A DNA stretch of 64,000 bases from Pseudomonadota bacterium (GTDB taxonomy: Bacteria > Pseudomonadota > Alphaproteobacteria > Rhodospirillales > Magnetospirillaceae), in the NCBI GenBank assembly GCA_021847015.1, contig JAJZVW010000004.1:107342-171341 (forward strand). The letters run 5' to 3'. Every line of letters begins with the position of its first letter. Within the stretch, counting starts at the first letter, position 1. Of the stretch, positions 52,565-61,964 are shown piece by piece. The notes under the pieces were generated by a model. That model was not told the DNA's origin and did no database searches. It worked only from the letters and a program-made list of their open reading frames with translations. The position numbers and the translations under genes were made by a program.

Positions 52565-53061
52565 CCTCGTCCACCCATCCGTTCCGCCACGGGCAGGAAC
52601 TCGGCGACCACCGCGTCGTAAAGCGACCGCTTGAACGGAACGATCAACGGCGGGATGTCCGGCAGCGGCATCCACCGCCAGGCCGAGAATTCGGGATGCT
52701 CGGTGGCGATGTCGATATCGGCGTCGGTGCCGAGAAAGCGGAAGGCGAACCACTTCTGCCGCTGCCCCCGGTAGCGTCCGCCCCAGAACCGTTCGGCCAA
52801 GTCGGCCGGAAGGTCGTAGGCGATCCACTCCGCGGTCTCGGCCAGCAATTCGGCCTTGCCGGTGCCGATCTCCTCTTTCATCTCCCGCAGGGCGGCGATC
52901 AGCGGCGTTTCGCCCGCGTCGATGCCGCCTTGCGGAAACTGCCAGGCGGGCTCGGGCGTATCGTTGCGCTGCGCGACGAAGGCATGCCCCCGGCTGTCGA
53001 GGAGGACGATGCCCACTCCCTCCCGATAGGGACGACGCTCGGAGGATTGGGCTTCGGTCAT
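52561..53061 (-). CDS. rppH: RNA pyrophosphohydrolase (Nudix)
   Basis: 166 residues from the ATG at 53061, overlapping the upstream stop (ATGA). The Nudix box is intact at 45-67 (GGIDAGETPLIAALREMKEE, then IGT), with the family sequences QRNDTPEPAWQFPQGG and KWFAFRFLG. RppH removes pyrophosphate from mRNA 5' ends, or hydrolyses dinucleoside polyphosphates. Last gene of the gpmI-envC-ctpA-yibQ-rppH operon. Confidence 0.94.
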   Translation of the reverse strand: MTEAQSSERRPYREGVGIVLLDSRGHAFVAQRNDTPEPAWQFPQGGIDAGETPLIAALREMKEEIGTGKAELLAETAEWIAYDLPADLAERFWGGRYRGQRQKWFAFRFLGTDADIDIATEHPEFSAWRWMPLPDIPPLIVPFKRSLYDAVVAEFLPVAERMGGRG

Positions 53062-54323
53062 GGTTTTCCCGCTGGGCTGACAACGGACGACACCGGCGCG
53101 GCCACCGCCCCTTCGCCCGCCAGTCCCCCAATCCAAGACCCGAGCCGGTCCAACGTCAAGGGGCTGGCGGAGGCGAGCAGGACCACCGGCTGCGGGCTCT
53201 TGGCGGCTTTCAGCGCCGCGGCGAGACGCTGGTCGATGGCCTCCCGCCAAGGGTCCCGATCGACCACCAGGCTGATGGCGGTAGCAGCCGGCGCCTGGGC
53301 CCCAGCCGTGCCGGCGCCGACATACAGGAGGCCGCGCTGGCGCAGCGCCGCCAGAACGGGAGCGAGTTGCCCCGAGCCGGTGAAGGCCGACGGCGGAGCG
53401 ACGACGCCAACGGCGCCCGGAGCGGCGGCCAGAATCTTCTCCAGGTGGGCGATGTTGTCCTGCTGGGCGGCCGTCGCGGACAGGCCGAGGGGCCCCGGAT
53501 CGCTCGCCCCGTCGCGGGCCACCGGCAGCACCACCAGCACCTCGTGGCCAACGCCGCGCGCCTTCCGGATCCAGGCGGCAAGATCGGGGGCGTACGGGCT
53601 GAACGCCAAGGATACGTCCGGCGGCAAACGGGTAATGGCCGCCTCGGTACCCTCCCGGTCCAGCCCCAAATCGGCGATCACCACCGCTACCTTCGGCGCG
53701 TCGGACGCTCCGGCGAAGGGACGGGAATAGACGCGCCAGGGTTGCCGGCCGTCGGCGGCGACCACCGGCAGCAGATCGCCATTGGCGGATTTGGCCAGCA
53801 GGTCCTGGACCGGCGCCGGCGCCAACGGTTTGCCCTGCGGCAACGGCGGCAACGCGGCATAGGACGGCGGCGGCCCCGCCGGCCGGTCGGATGGCGGCGG
53901 AGCCGCCGCCATGGCCAGTGGCGCGGCGATGGCCGGCGCGGGAGCCGCGGTCCTTGGCGGCATCTGCCCGGGGGGCTGGGCCGCGGCGACGGGCGCGGAA
54001 TCCGCCGGGGTCCCCTTATCGGCCGGAGGCTTGGCGAGCCCGCCGGGCGGCGTCAGCAATTCTCCCGCCGATGTGGGTTGAGAGGGCTGGGCGCCGGGCA
54101 GCGCAAGCGCCAGTTTCGCCCGGCCGGGATCGTCCACGTCCAGAAAGCCGATGATGTCGCGGAGGTCGACGCTGGATAGGAAATAGGCGGCGGCGCCCAG
54201 TCCCCCACCCAACGCCAGGACCACGACGACGGTCAAAACTTGCCGGACGCTGAACGCGGATCGGCCGGTCGGGGTTGGCGCCCCGACCGGCCTCACGAAA
54301 TCGTCCTCGTCCAGCGTCAGCAT
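53058..54323 (-). CDS. divergent polysaccharide deacetylase (YibQ/DUF610)
   Basis: 421 residues. A short cytoplasmic end, one membrane anchor (about 27-48), a long Pro/Ala-rich linker (about 70-190), then the deacetylase-like barrel (about 205-405) with VAVVIADLGLDREGTEAAI and DVSLAFSPYAPDL. The family lacks most metal-binding His of true polysaccharide deacetylases, and an enzymatic role is not shown. It travels with envC and ctpA, so it is probably involved in cell-wall remodelling. The linker is Pro-rich enough to span peptidoglycan. Confidence 0.85.
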   Translation of the reverse strand: MLTLDEDDFVRPVGAPTPTGRSAFSVRQVLTVVVVLALGGGLGAAAYFLSSVDLRDIIGFLDVDDPGRAKLALALPGAQPSQPTSAGELLTPPGGLAKPPADKGTPADSAPVAAAQPPGQMPPRTAAPAPAIAAPLAMAAAPPPSDRPAGPPPSYAALPPLPQGKPLAPAPVQDLLAKSANGDLLPVVAADGRQPWRVYSRPFAGASDAPKVAVVIADLGLDREGTEAAITRLPPDVSLAFSPYAPDLAAWIRKARGVGHEVLVVLPVARDGASDPGPLGLSATAAQQDNIAHLEKILAAAPGAVGVVAPPSAFTGSGQLAPVLAALRQRGLLYVGAGTAGAQAPAATAISLVVDRDPWREAIDQRLAAALKAAKSPQPVVLLASASPLTLDRLGSWIGGLAGEGAVAAPVSSVVSPAGKP

Positions 54324-54331
54324 CGGCCGCG

Positions 54332-55750
54332 CTAATTGGCCGAGGCCGTCGGCGCCCGGAACAGCGACAGGCCATGCAGCAAGTCGAGCGCGCGCGCCAT
54401 CTGATAGTCCTGGCTCGGGTCGCCCATCTTGATGGCCGCCAACGCCGCCAGGCCGCTGAGCGGCTTGCCGGCATCGGCGCCGTCCCCGGAGGGAGCCTTC
54501 ATGTCCGGCGCTATGATCGGCGACACCGGAACCGCCGGCGCGGCCTTGGACTGATCACCCTTGCCGTCTTTGCCGCCCGGCTTCGTCTTGCCGTCCGGGT
54601 TGGGGAGCGCCCCGTGAAGATGGGCTTCGGCCCGCCGTTCGCTTTCGGGCACGGCGATGGGTTCGACCTTGGACTGCAACACCTTGATGTCCGGCTGGAT
54701 GCCGACCGCCTGGATCGACCGCCCCGACGGGGTGTAATAGCGGGCGGTGGTGAGACGGATCGAACCGTGGCCCGGCAGCGGGATCAGCGTCTGGACCGAG
54801 CCCTTGCCGAACGACCGCGTCCCGAGCAGGACGGCGCGGTGGTGGTCCTGGAGGGCGCCGGCGACGATTTCCGAAGCCGAAGCGGAACCGTCGTTGATCA
54901 GCACCACCAGCGGCAGGCCGTCGGCGATATCGCCGGGATGGGCGAAGAACCGCTGCGTATCTTCGGGCCGGCGCGACCGGGTCGAGACGATCTCGCCCTT
55001 GTCGAGGAAGTCGTCGGAAACGGCGATGGCCTGGTCCAGAAGACCCCCGGGATTGTTGCGCAGGTCGATGATGTAGCCAGCGAGATTCTTGCCGATCTGT
55101 TTCTTGAGATCGGCGATGTTGCGGCGCAGGTCGGCATCGGTCGTCTGCGAGAACTGGGTGATGCGGATGTATCCGATGTCGCCTTCGGCGTGGGAGCGCA
55201 CGGTCTGGATCTTGATGACCGCGCGGGTCAGCTTGACGTCGAACGGCTCGGCCCCGGCCCGGCGAATGGTCAGGCGGATGTCCGTATTGGGGGCGCCCCG
55301 CATCCGATCCACGGCATCGGACAGGGTAAGCCCCTGCACGGGCTCGCCATCCAGATGCGTGATGTAGTCGCCGGGCTGGATGCCGGCGCGGAAGGCGGGG
55401 GTGTCGTCGATGGGCGACACCACCTTGACCCAGCCGTTTTCCATCGTCACCTCGATGCCGAGGCCGCCGAATTCGCCCTTGGTATTGATATCCATGTCGC
55501 GCGAATTCTTCGGGTTCAGGTAGCCCGAATGAGGATCGAGCGACGACAACATTCCGTTGAGCGCAGCCTCGATCAGATCCTCGTCGTTGACCGGCTCGAC
55601 GTATTCCGTTCGAACCTTGTCAAAGACGTCGGCGAACAGCTCCATGAGCTTGTAGGTATCCTTGCTTTCCGCGGCATGGGCCGGGGCGGCGAAAGGCATC
55701 GTCGACAGAAGCGCTATGGCGCTCGCCGAAATGAGGGTCTTACGGATCAT
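54332..55750 (-). CDS. ctpA: carboxy-terminal processing protease (S41, CtpA)
   Basis: 472 residues with a signal peptide (cleavage near AHA-AE, about 27). A PDZ domain (about 94-178, GGLGIEVTMEN, GDYITHLDG) and the S41 protease core follow. The Ser/Lys dyad is Ser291 (DGSASASEI) and Lys316 (SFGKGSVQ), with the 25-residue spacing of E. coli Prc. The C-terminal 80 residues are Lys/Pro/Gly-rich. Periplasmic. Its ATG overlaps the envC stop, and EnvC-type hydrolase factors are known CtpA targets. Confidence 0.95.
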   Translation of the reverse strand: MIRKTLISASAIALLSTMPFAAPAHAAESKDTYKLMELFADVFDKVRTEYVEPVNDEDLIEAALNGMLSSLDPHSGYLNPKNSRDMDINTKGEFGGLGIEVTMENGWVKVVSPIDDTPAFRAGIQPGDYITHLDGEPVQGLTLSDAVDRMRGAPNTDIRLTIRRAGAEPFDVKLTRAVIKIQTVRSHAEGDIGYIRITQFSQTTDADLRRNIADLKKQIGKNLAGYIIDLRNNPGGLLDQAIAVSDDFLDKGEIVSTRSRRPEDTQRFFAHPGDIADGLPLVVLINDGSASASEIVAGALQDHHRAVLLGTRSFGKGSVQTLIPLPGHGSIRLTTARYYTPSGRSIQAVGIQPDIKVLQSKVEPIAVPESERRAEAHLHGALPNPDGKTKPGGKDGKGDQSKAAPAVPVSPIIAPDMKAPSGDGADAGKPLSGLAALAAIKMGDPSQDYQMARALDLLHGLSLFRAPTASAN

Positions 55751-57249
55751 CCACGAACCTTACTTTTTTGAGCCGAGAGCCAAGGCAAGGGGTTAACCGG
55801 CTGGCCGTCATGGCGCAGTTCGACATAAAGGGCCGGTCTGACATCGTCCCGTCCCATCACGCCGACCGGCTCGCCAGCCACGAGGCGCTGACCGACAGCG
55901 ACGTCGATCCGGGCCATCCCCGCGAGCAGCGTATGATAGCCCTCGCCGTGTTCGATGATCAAGAGCAGGCCGTACCCGCGAAAAGGCCCGGCGAAGACCA
56001 CTTGACCGTCGTATGGGGCAATGACCTGCGCATCCCTTCGGGTCTGGATGGTAATACCTTTGGCCACATGGCCGATTTCGCTGGCCTGGCCGAACCGGCC
56101 CACCACCTTTCCGCGCGCAGGGAACGCAAGGCGGCCGCGCGCCAGGCTGAACGGCTTGTCCATCGCGAGGGGGCCGGCCGCCGCTTCGCGGGCGGCCGTC
56201 TCGGCATCGCGGGAGGCGTTCTGGGCGGCGATTTCCTTCTCCCGCGCCGCGACCTGGGCCTGCAATTCGGCCTGATGGGCGGCCGCGACCTGGGCCGTCT
56301 GCCGGTCCTGGTGCTCCTCCTCGGCCTTGCGCGCGGCGACCTCGGCATCGCGGGCAGCCTTCTGCGCGGCCGCCTCCGCCTCTTGCGCCGCCTTGCGCGC
56401 GGCGCGTTCCGCAGCGACCTTGGCCGCCGCCTCGGCGATGCGGCGCTGGCGCTCTTCGTCGAGGCGCCGCAGAAGATCGCGCATGTCCTGGGCCTCGGCG
56501 GCAAGCTGGTCGACGCGCTGCTCCGCCACTTCGGTCTCGGCCTGGGCGGCGGTCTGAATCTGCGCCTTGCGTTCGTAAAGGTCCTTCAGACGCTGGTGCT
56601 CCGCTTCCAGCCGGCTGGTGGTAGCGGTGATCTTGCGCTTCTGCTCACCGATTTCCGCACGCAACTGGGCCAAGGCCTCGATCTCGCCGCGCAGGTCCTT
56701 GACCGATTGCTCGATCTGGGGGACGGCCGCACGCAGAAGGATGGCCGAGCGGACGGTGTCGGCCGGGCTCTGGGGTTGGGCGATCAGCGCTTCGGTCGGC
56801 CGCCACGCCAAACGCTGCAAGGCCGTCAACACCCGCGTCATCTGCGACGACCGCCGCTTGAGCGCTTCGGCCTTTTCGGCCTCCGACGCCTTCAGATCGG
56901 CCATCTGGCTTTCCAGGTCGGACAGGACGTCCTCGCTTTCCTGGGCGGCGCGGGCGGCCGCCACCATGTCGCCGCGTATGTGGTCCATCTCGTCGGCGAG
57001 ATCGCGGGCCTTTTTCCGGATCTCTTCCCGTTGCTCCTGGCTCTTTTCGAGCTGCCGCTCCAAGGCATTGAGGCGCTGCCCGGTGGCGGCGGCATCGGCC
57101 GGAGACGGCGGGGAGGAATCCGGAATCGGCGCCTGCGCGGAAGCCGCCGGGGGGGGGTCGCCGGGGGATTGCGGAGACTGAGCGAACGCTGGCGAACCCT
57201 GCGCCATCAGCAGGGCGGCGACGAGGGCGGCCCGATCAGCCCGCCGCAC
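55747..57249 (-). CDS. envC: EnvC-like murein hydrolase activator
   Basis: 500 residues; GTG start at 57249 giving a signal peptide (LVAALLMAQGSPAFAQ). Two coiled-coil regions: about 55-250 (LNALERQLEKSQEQREEIRK) and an unusually long Ala/Arg/Lys/Glu-rich stretch at about 260-350. The C-terminal LytM/M23 domain (about 365-495) has lost its zinc site: the HxGxD motif reads VAKGIT and the HxH end reads YVELRHDG. E. coli EnvC is also degenerate and works by activating amidases, so that role is expected here. It overlaps gpmI by 14 bases. Confidence 0.9.
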   Translation of the reverse strand: MRRADRAALVAALLMAQGSPAFAQSPQSPGDPPPAASAQAPIPDSSPPSPADAAATGQRLNALERQLEKSQEQREEIRKKARDLADEMDHIRGDMVAAARAAQESEDVLSDLESQMADLKASEAEKAEALKRRSSQMTRVLTALQRLAWRPTEALIAQPQSPADTVRSAILLRAAVPQIEQSVKDLRGEIEALAQLRAEIGEQKRKITATTSRLEAEHQRLKDLYERKAQIQTAAQAETEVAEQRVDQLAAEAQDMRDLLRRLDEERQRRIAEAAAKVAAERAARKAAQEAEAAAQKAARDAEVAARKAEEEHQDRQTAQVAAAHQAELQAQVAAREKEIAAQNASRDAETAAREAAAGPLAMDKPFSLARGRLAFPARGKVVGRFGQASEIGHVAKGITIQTRRDAQVIAPYDGQVVFAGPFRGYGLLLIIEHGEGYHTLLAGMARIDVAVGQRLVAGEPVGVMGRDDVRPALYVELRHDGQPVNPLPWLSAQKSKVRG

Positions 57250-58840
57250 GACGCCGATCCGCCGCGGCCGGCATCCGCCGGATCAGACCATGACCGGTCA
57301 TTTCCGCAGGCGGTTCGATACCCAGCAGCGACAGAAGGGTGGGGGCGACATCCGCCAGACGCCCATCGTCGAGCCCCGCCGCCCAGGCCGGCGGATTGAC
57401 CAGCACCGCGTCCACCGGCCCCGTCGTGTGGGCGGTGTGCGGCTGGCCGGTCTCGGGATCGCGCATCATCTCGGCATTGCCGTGATCCGCGGTCACCAGC
57501 ATCGTGCCGCCGACACCCGTCAGCGCCTCTTCCAGCCGGCCGAGACAGGAATCCACCGTTTCCACCGCCGCGATGGCCGCATCGAGCATGCCGGAATGGC
57601 CCACCATGTCCCCGTTGGCGTAATTGACGACGATGACGTCGTACTTGCCCGACCGGATCGCCGCCACCAGCCGGTCGGTGACCTCGGGCGCGGACATTTC
57701 CGGCTGAAGATCGTAGGTCGCCACCTTTGGGCTGGGGACCAGGATACGGTCCTCGCCAGGGAAGACCTGCTCGCGCCCGCCATTGAAGAAGAAGGTGACG
57801 TGGGCATACTTCTCGGTCTCGGCGATGCGCAACTGGGTGAGCCCCGCCTCGCACACCACTTCGCCGAAAATGTGGGACAGGCTTTCCGCCGGGAACAGCG
57901 TCCCAAGGAAGGCGTTCAGTTCCTTGGAATATTCCGACAAGCCAAGGCGTACCGCCCAACGGACCGTCTTGGGCCGGTCGAACCCGGAAAAGCCGGGATC
58001 GACCAGGGCACCAAGGATCTCACGGGCGCGGTCGGCACGGAAATTGCCCATCAGCAGCCCGTCGCCGTCCGCCATCCCGGCATAGCCGGCCACCACCGTC
58101 GGCAGGACGAACTCGTCGGTCTTTCCGGATTCATAGGACTGGACGACCGCCGCCGTCGCATCGGGCGCGGTCAGGCCCCGTCCCCGGACCAACGCGTCGT
58201 AGGCGAGCGTCACCCGGTCCCAGCGCTTGTCGCGGTCCATGGCGTAATAGCGCCCCGACACGGTGGCGATGCGCACGTCGCAGCCCGCCGTCTCGGCTTC
58301 GAACCGGGCGATGTAGTCCTTGGCGCTGGACGGTGGCGTGTCGCGGCCGTCCAGGAAGGCATGCACCCGCACCGGCACGCCCTGGCCGGCGGCGATGCGC
58401 GCCAGCGCCGCCAGATGCGTCTGGTGGGAATGAACCCCGCCGGGACTCACCAGCCCCATCAGGTGGAGGACGCCGCCCGACGCCTTGATCCGGGCGATCC
58501 CGTCCAGCAGCACGGGATTGGCGGCCAAGGAGCCGTCGGCGACTGCCGCGTCGATGCGCGGCAGATCCTGCATCACGACCCGGCCCGCCCCCAAATTCAT
58601 GTGGCCGACTTCGGAATTGCCCATCTGACCGTCGGGCAGACCGACGGCCAGGCCGGAGGTGGCGAGCATTGCATGCGGGTAGCGGGCGATGAAGCGCCGC
58701 CAGTTGGGGGCGTTCGCCAGTGCGATCGCGTTGTCCCGCCGCTCATCGCGGTGGCCCCAGCCATCGAGGATGCAAAGGACGACCGGCCGGGGGCGCTGCG
58801 GATCGGGACGCGCAGAAAGGTGGGAGGCGTCGTTCGTCAT
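57236..58840 (-). CDS. gpmI: 2,3-bisphosphoglycerate-independent phosphoglycerate mutase
   Basis: 534 residues from the ATG at 58840; 13 more residues are possible upstream without a better ribosome site. The Mn-binding and catalytic motif MGNSEVGHMN puts the phospho-acceptor at Ser76. Other blocks: VVLCILDGWG (20-29) and VTADHGNAEMMRD near the C-terminus. It interconverts 3- and 2-phosphoglycerate. It heads the envC-ctpA-yibQ-rppH operon, a common alphaproteobacterial arrangement. A TACAAT -10 box ends 9 bases before the ATG. Confidence 0.95.
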   Translation of the reverse strand: MTNDASHLSARPDPQRPRPVVLCILDGWGHRDERRDNAIALANAPNWRRFIARYPHAMLATSGLAVGLPDGQMGNSEVGHMNLGAGRVVMQDLPRIDAAVADGSLAANPVLLDGIARIKASGGVLHLMGLVSPGGVHSHQTHLAALARIAAGQGVPVRVHAFLDGRDTPPSSAKDYIARFEAETAGCDVRIATVSGRYYAMDRDKRWDRVTLAYDALVRGRGLTAPDATAAVVQSYESGKTDEFVLPTVVAGYAGMADGDGLLMGNFRADRAREILGALVDPGFSGFDRPKTVRWAVRLGLSEYSKELNAFLGTLFPAESLSHIFGEVVCEAGLTQLRIAETEKYAHVTFFFNGGREQVFPGEDRILVPSPKVATYDLQPEMSAPEVTDRLVAAIRSGKYDVIVVNYANGDMVGHSGMLDAAIAAVETVDSCLGRLEEALTGVGGTMLVTADHGNAEMMRDPETGQPHTAHTTGPVDAVLVNPPAWAAGLDDGRLADVAPTLLSLLGIEPPAEMTGHGLIRRMPAAADRRRAAG

Positions 58841-58849
58841 GTCGGAGCC

Positions 58850-58855
58850 ATTGTA
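58850..58855 (-). promoter_or_regulatory. -10 box of gpmI
   Basis: TACAAT on the minus strand, 9 bases before the ATG; transcription would start within about 3 bases of the start codon. The -35 (TGGCGG, 17 bases upstream) is poor. Confidence 0.3.
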
Positions 58856-58920
58856 CGCCATTTGATGCTGCACCGCCACGCACGCCAGCGGGGGGCCGGA
58901 CCTACGCCTTGTTGCAGCGC

Positions 58921-58942
58921 AAAACCCTCCTTAGGAGTAGGG
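58921..58942 (-). terminator. candidate terminator after mcd
   Basis: On the minus strand the CTCC-TAA-GGAG stem, extended by CCC/GGG, is followed directly by TTTT (plus 58921-58924), about 30 bases past the mcd stop. A short stem, but with a T-run. Confidence 0.45.
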
Positions 58943-58969
58943 CGGACGCGCCTCCGCGGCCGTTGCCCA

Positions 58970-60628
58970 TCATGTGCGGGGGGCCAGCAGCCCCCGGGCG
59001 ACAACCTGTGCCTGGATCTCGGCCGCACCCTCGAAGATATTGAGGATGCGGGCGTCGCAGAGTATCCGGCTGATCGGATATTCCTCGGCATAGCCATTGC
59101 CGCCGTGGACCTGGAGGGCATTGTCGGCGTTGGCCCAGGCCACCCGGGCGGCAAGCAGCTTGGCCATGCCCGCCTCGATGTCGCAGCGGCGCTCGCTGTC
59201 CTTTCGGCGTGCCGCGTGATAGGCGAGCTGACGCGCCACCATGGTCTCCACCGCCATCCAGGCGATCTTGCAGGCCACCCGCGGGAACGCGTAGATCGGC
59301 TTGCCGAACTGGACGCGCTCGTTGGCATAGCGCCGGCCCGCCTCCATCGCCGCCTGGGCGACGCCGACGGCGCGAGCCGCCGTCTGGATGCGCGCGCTCT
59401 CGAAGGTGGCCATCAACTGCTTGAAACCTTGCCCTTCGGCTCCCCCCAGCAGGTTGGCGGCGGGAACCTCGAAGCCATCGAAGGCAAGCTCGTATTCCTT
59501 CATGCCCCGGTAGCCCAGGACCTTGATCTCGCCGCCGCTCATGCCCTCGGCCGGAAACGGGTCCCGATCGGTGCCGCGCGGCTTTTCCGCCAGCAGCATC
59601 GACAGGCCGCGCCAATCCTGGCTGGCCGGGTCGGTGCGCACCAGCAGCGTCATGAGGTCCGAACGGCTGGCATGGGTGATCCAGGTCTTGCCGCCCGTCA
59701 CCCGGTAAACCTCGCCGTCACGCACCGCGCGGGTCCTGAGCGCGCCGAGGTCCGAGCCGGTGTTGGGCTCGGTGAAGACGGCGGTGGGCAGAATTTCGCC
59801 GGAGGCGATCTTGGGCAGCCAGGCGCGCTTCTGGTCCGGCGTGCCGCCGAGCCGGATCAGCTCGCCCGCGATTTCGGAACGCGTTCCCAGGCTGCCGACG
59901 CCGATGTAGCCGCGCGACAATTCCTCGGTCACCACGCACATGGCGGTCTTGCCCAACCCCAGCCCGCCGTATTCCTCGGGCAGGGTGAGGCCGAACACGC
60001 CCATTTCGGCGACCCCCTCGACCACGTCCATGGGAATCAGCTCATCCTTGAGGTGCCATTCGTGGGCATGGGGCGCGACCTTTTCCTCGACGAAACGCCG
60101 GAACTGGTCGCGAACGATCTCCAGCGTCTCGTCGCCCAGGCCCGCATCGCCGAAATGGTTGCCGTCGCGGATCAGCGCGGCGATGCGCAGGCGCACCGCG
60201 GCGCTGTTGCCCTCCCGGCGCAACCGGTTTCCCTCATCCGATTGGTGGCGATGACTGACGGCCGCGCCGAGGCCGAGGTCCGACGGGCGGATCATCTCTC
60301 CCTGGCTCATGGGGATGCCGCCATGGATCTGCGCCAGATACTCGCCGAACGCCGACTGAAGGAGCAGGGATTCCAGCTCCCCGAGACGGCCGGCGCCACC
60401 CAGCCGGCGAGCCCAGCCCAGCATCTGGTCCAGCGCCTCGACATAGGTGGTCATCCAGGCGAAGCCGTGCGCGGCCTGCTGGTTTTCCTCGAGCCGGGCG
60501 GCATCGATGCCGTTGCCGCCCGTCACCATCGCGGCGACGGATTCCCTGGCCGCGCCGTGGAGGCCCCGCAGGGCCGCCAGGGCCGCCTCACAGGTTTCCA
60601 GCAGGTCGGGAAGCAGGACGGCGCTCAT
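58970..60628 (-). CDS. mcd: (2S)-methylsuccinyl-CoA dehydrogenase
   Basis: 552 residues, about 170 longer than ordinary acyl-CoA dehydrogenases. The extra N-terminal domain is typical of Mcd. The ACAD core starts near 170 (ETLEIVRDQFRRFVEEKVAPH). FAD/substrate motifs include AVFTEPNTGSDLGALRTRA and GGKTWITHASRSD. The catalytic base is Glu533 in NIFEGAAEIQ. It oxidises methylsuccinyl-CoA to mesaconyl-CoA, giving electrons to ETF. It lies 49 bases after ccr on the same strand with ecm next door, which settles the function well. Confidence 0.93.
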   Translation of the reverse strand: MSAVLLPDLLETCEAALAALRGLHGAARESVAAMVTGGNGIDAARLEENQQAAHGFAWMTTYVEALDQMLGWARRLGGAGRLGELESLLLQSAFGEYLAQIHGGIPMSQGEMIRPSDLGLGAAVSHRHQSDEGNRLRREGNSAAVRLRIAALIRDGNHFGDAGLGDETLEIVRDQFRRFVEEKVAPHAHEWHLKDELIPMDVVEGVAEMGVFGLTLPEEYGGLGLGKTAMCVVTEELSRGYIGVGSLGTRSEIAGELIRLGGTPDQKRAWLPKIASGEILPTAVFTEPNTGSDLGALRTRAVRDGEVYRVTGGKTWITHASRSDLMTLLVRTDPASQDWRGLSMLLAEKPRGTDRDPFPAEGMSGGEIKVLGYRGMKEYELAFDGFEVPAANLLGGAEGQGFKQLMATFESARIQTAARAVGVAQAAMEAGRRYANERVQFGKPIYAFPRVACKIAWMAVETMVARQLAYHAARRKDSERRCDIEAGMAKLLAARVAWANADNALQVHGGNGYAEEYPISRILCDARILNIFEGAAEIQAQVVARGLLAPRT

Positions 60629-60677
60629 CGGGACACACTCCTCCGGCTGGCTGCGGACACCGAACCACGAACAAGGG

Positions 60678-61964
60678 TCAACCCGCCTCGACGCAATCCT
60701 CCAGGGAGTAGCGGCCGGGCTTCAGGGCCTGCACCAGCACCGCCATGTTGCCGGGCTTGTGCTCGTTGCGGAGCATTTTCATGTGGGCCTTGGGGATGTC
60801 CTCCCAGGCGAACACCTCGGACATGCACGGGTCGATGCGCCGCTCGACAACCAGCTGGTTGGCCTGCGACGCCTGCATCAGGTTGGCGAAATGGCTGCCC
60901 TGGATGCGCTTCTGGCGCATCCATACGAAACGGGCATCGAAGGTGAGGTTGTAGCCGGTCGTCCCGGCGCAGAACACCACCATGCCGCCGCGCTTGACGA
61001 CGAAGCAGGACACCGGAAACGTCGCCTCGCCCGGGTGCTCGAAGACGAAATCCACGTCGATGCCCTTGCCGGTGACGTCCCAGATGGCCTTGCCGAAGGC
61101 GCGGACCTTCTTCATGTACTCGCCGTAGCCGGCGACGTCGTCCACATCGGGAAGCTGGCCCCAGCAATCGAAGTCCTTGCGGTTGATGATACCCTTGGCG
61201 CCCAGGCTCATCACGAAATCGCGCTTGTCCTCCTCCGAGATGACGCCGATGGCGTTCGCTCCGGCGACGGCGATGAGTTGGACGGCCATCGACCCCAGCC
61301 CGCCGGCGGCCCCCCACACCAACACGTTGTGGCCGGGCCGCAGGATGTGGGGACGGTGGCCGAACAGCATCCGGTAAGCGGTCGCCAGCGTCAGGGTGTA
61401 GCAGGCGCTTTCCTCCCAGCTCAGATGCTTGGGCCGCGCCATCACCTGCTGGGATTGGATGCGGGCGAACTGGGCGAAGGAGCCGTCGGGAGTTTCGTAG
61501 CCCCAGATGCGCTGGCTGGGCGAGAACATCGGGTCGCCACCGTTGCATTCCTCGTCGTCGCCATCGGTCTGGTTGCAGTGAACCACCACCTCGTCGCCGA
61601 TTTTCCAGCGCTTCACCTTCGCGCCCACCTTCCAGACGATGCCCGAAGCATCCGAACCGGCGATGTGATAGGGCGCCTTGTGATAATCGAAGGGGGACAC
61701 CGGACGGCCGAGCGCGGCCCAAACGCCGTTGTAGTTGACGCCGGCGGCCATTACCATGATCAGCACCTCGTGGGGGTCGATCTCGGGGGTGTCGACCACC
61801 TCCACCAGCATGGCGGTATTCGGATCGCCGTGGCGCTCGCGCCGGATGGCCCAGGCGTACATCCGCTTCGGCACATGGCCGAGCGGCGGAATCTCACCGA
61901 TTTCGTAGAGATCCTTGGTCTCCGGCTCCGGCCGGATGTCCACCACCTTGGCGGCTTCACTCAT
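60678..61964 (-). CDS. ccr: crotonyl-CoA carboxylase/reductase
   Basis: 428 residues, an MDR-family enoyl-thioester reductase with the long Ccr-specific N-terminus (EIGEIPPLGHVPKRMYAWAI). The NADPH-binding site is VLVWGAAGGLGSMAVQL, and the Ccr blocks AGSDASGIVWKVG and CNQTDGDDEECNGG are present. It reductively carboxylates crotonyl-CoA to (2S)-ethylmalonyl-CoA using NADPH and CO2, the committing step of the ethylmalonyl-CoA pathway. AAGGAG is 8 bases upstream of the ATG. It is divergent from ecm. Confidence 0.97.
   Translation of the reverse strand: MSEAAKVVDIRPEPETKDLYEIGEIPPLGHVPKRMYAWAIRRERHGDPNTAMLVEVVDTPEIDPHEVLIMVMAAGVNYNGVWAALGRPVSPFDYHKAPYHIAGSDASGIVWKVGAKVKRWKIGDEVVVHCNQTDGDDEECNGGDPMFSPSQRIWGYETPDGSFAQFARIQSQQVMARPKHLSWEESACYTLTLATAYRMLFGHRPHILRPGHNVLVWGAAGGLGSMAVQLIAVAGANAIGVISEEDKRDFVMSLGAKGIINRKDFDCWGQLPDVDDVAGYGEYMKKVRAFGKAIWDVTGKGIDVDFVFEHPGEATFPVSCFVVKRGGMVVFCAGTTGYNLTFDARFVWMRQKRIQGSHFANLMQASQANQLVVERRIDPCMSEVFAWEDIPKAHMKMLRNEHKPGNMAVLVQALKPGRYSLEDCVEAG

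Noticed and set aside
57290..60946. A forward open frame of about 1200 codons opposite gpmI and mcd
   Set aside because: It runs across two genes and their intergenic gap on the other strand, with low-complexity composition. It is a GC artefact.
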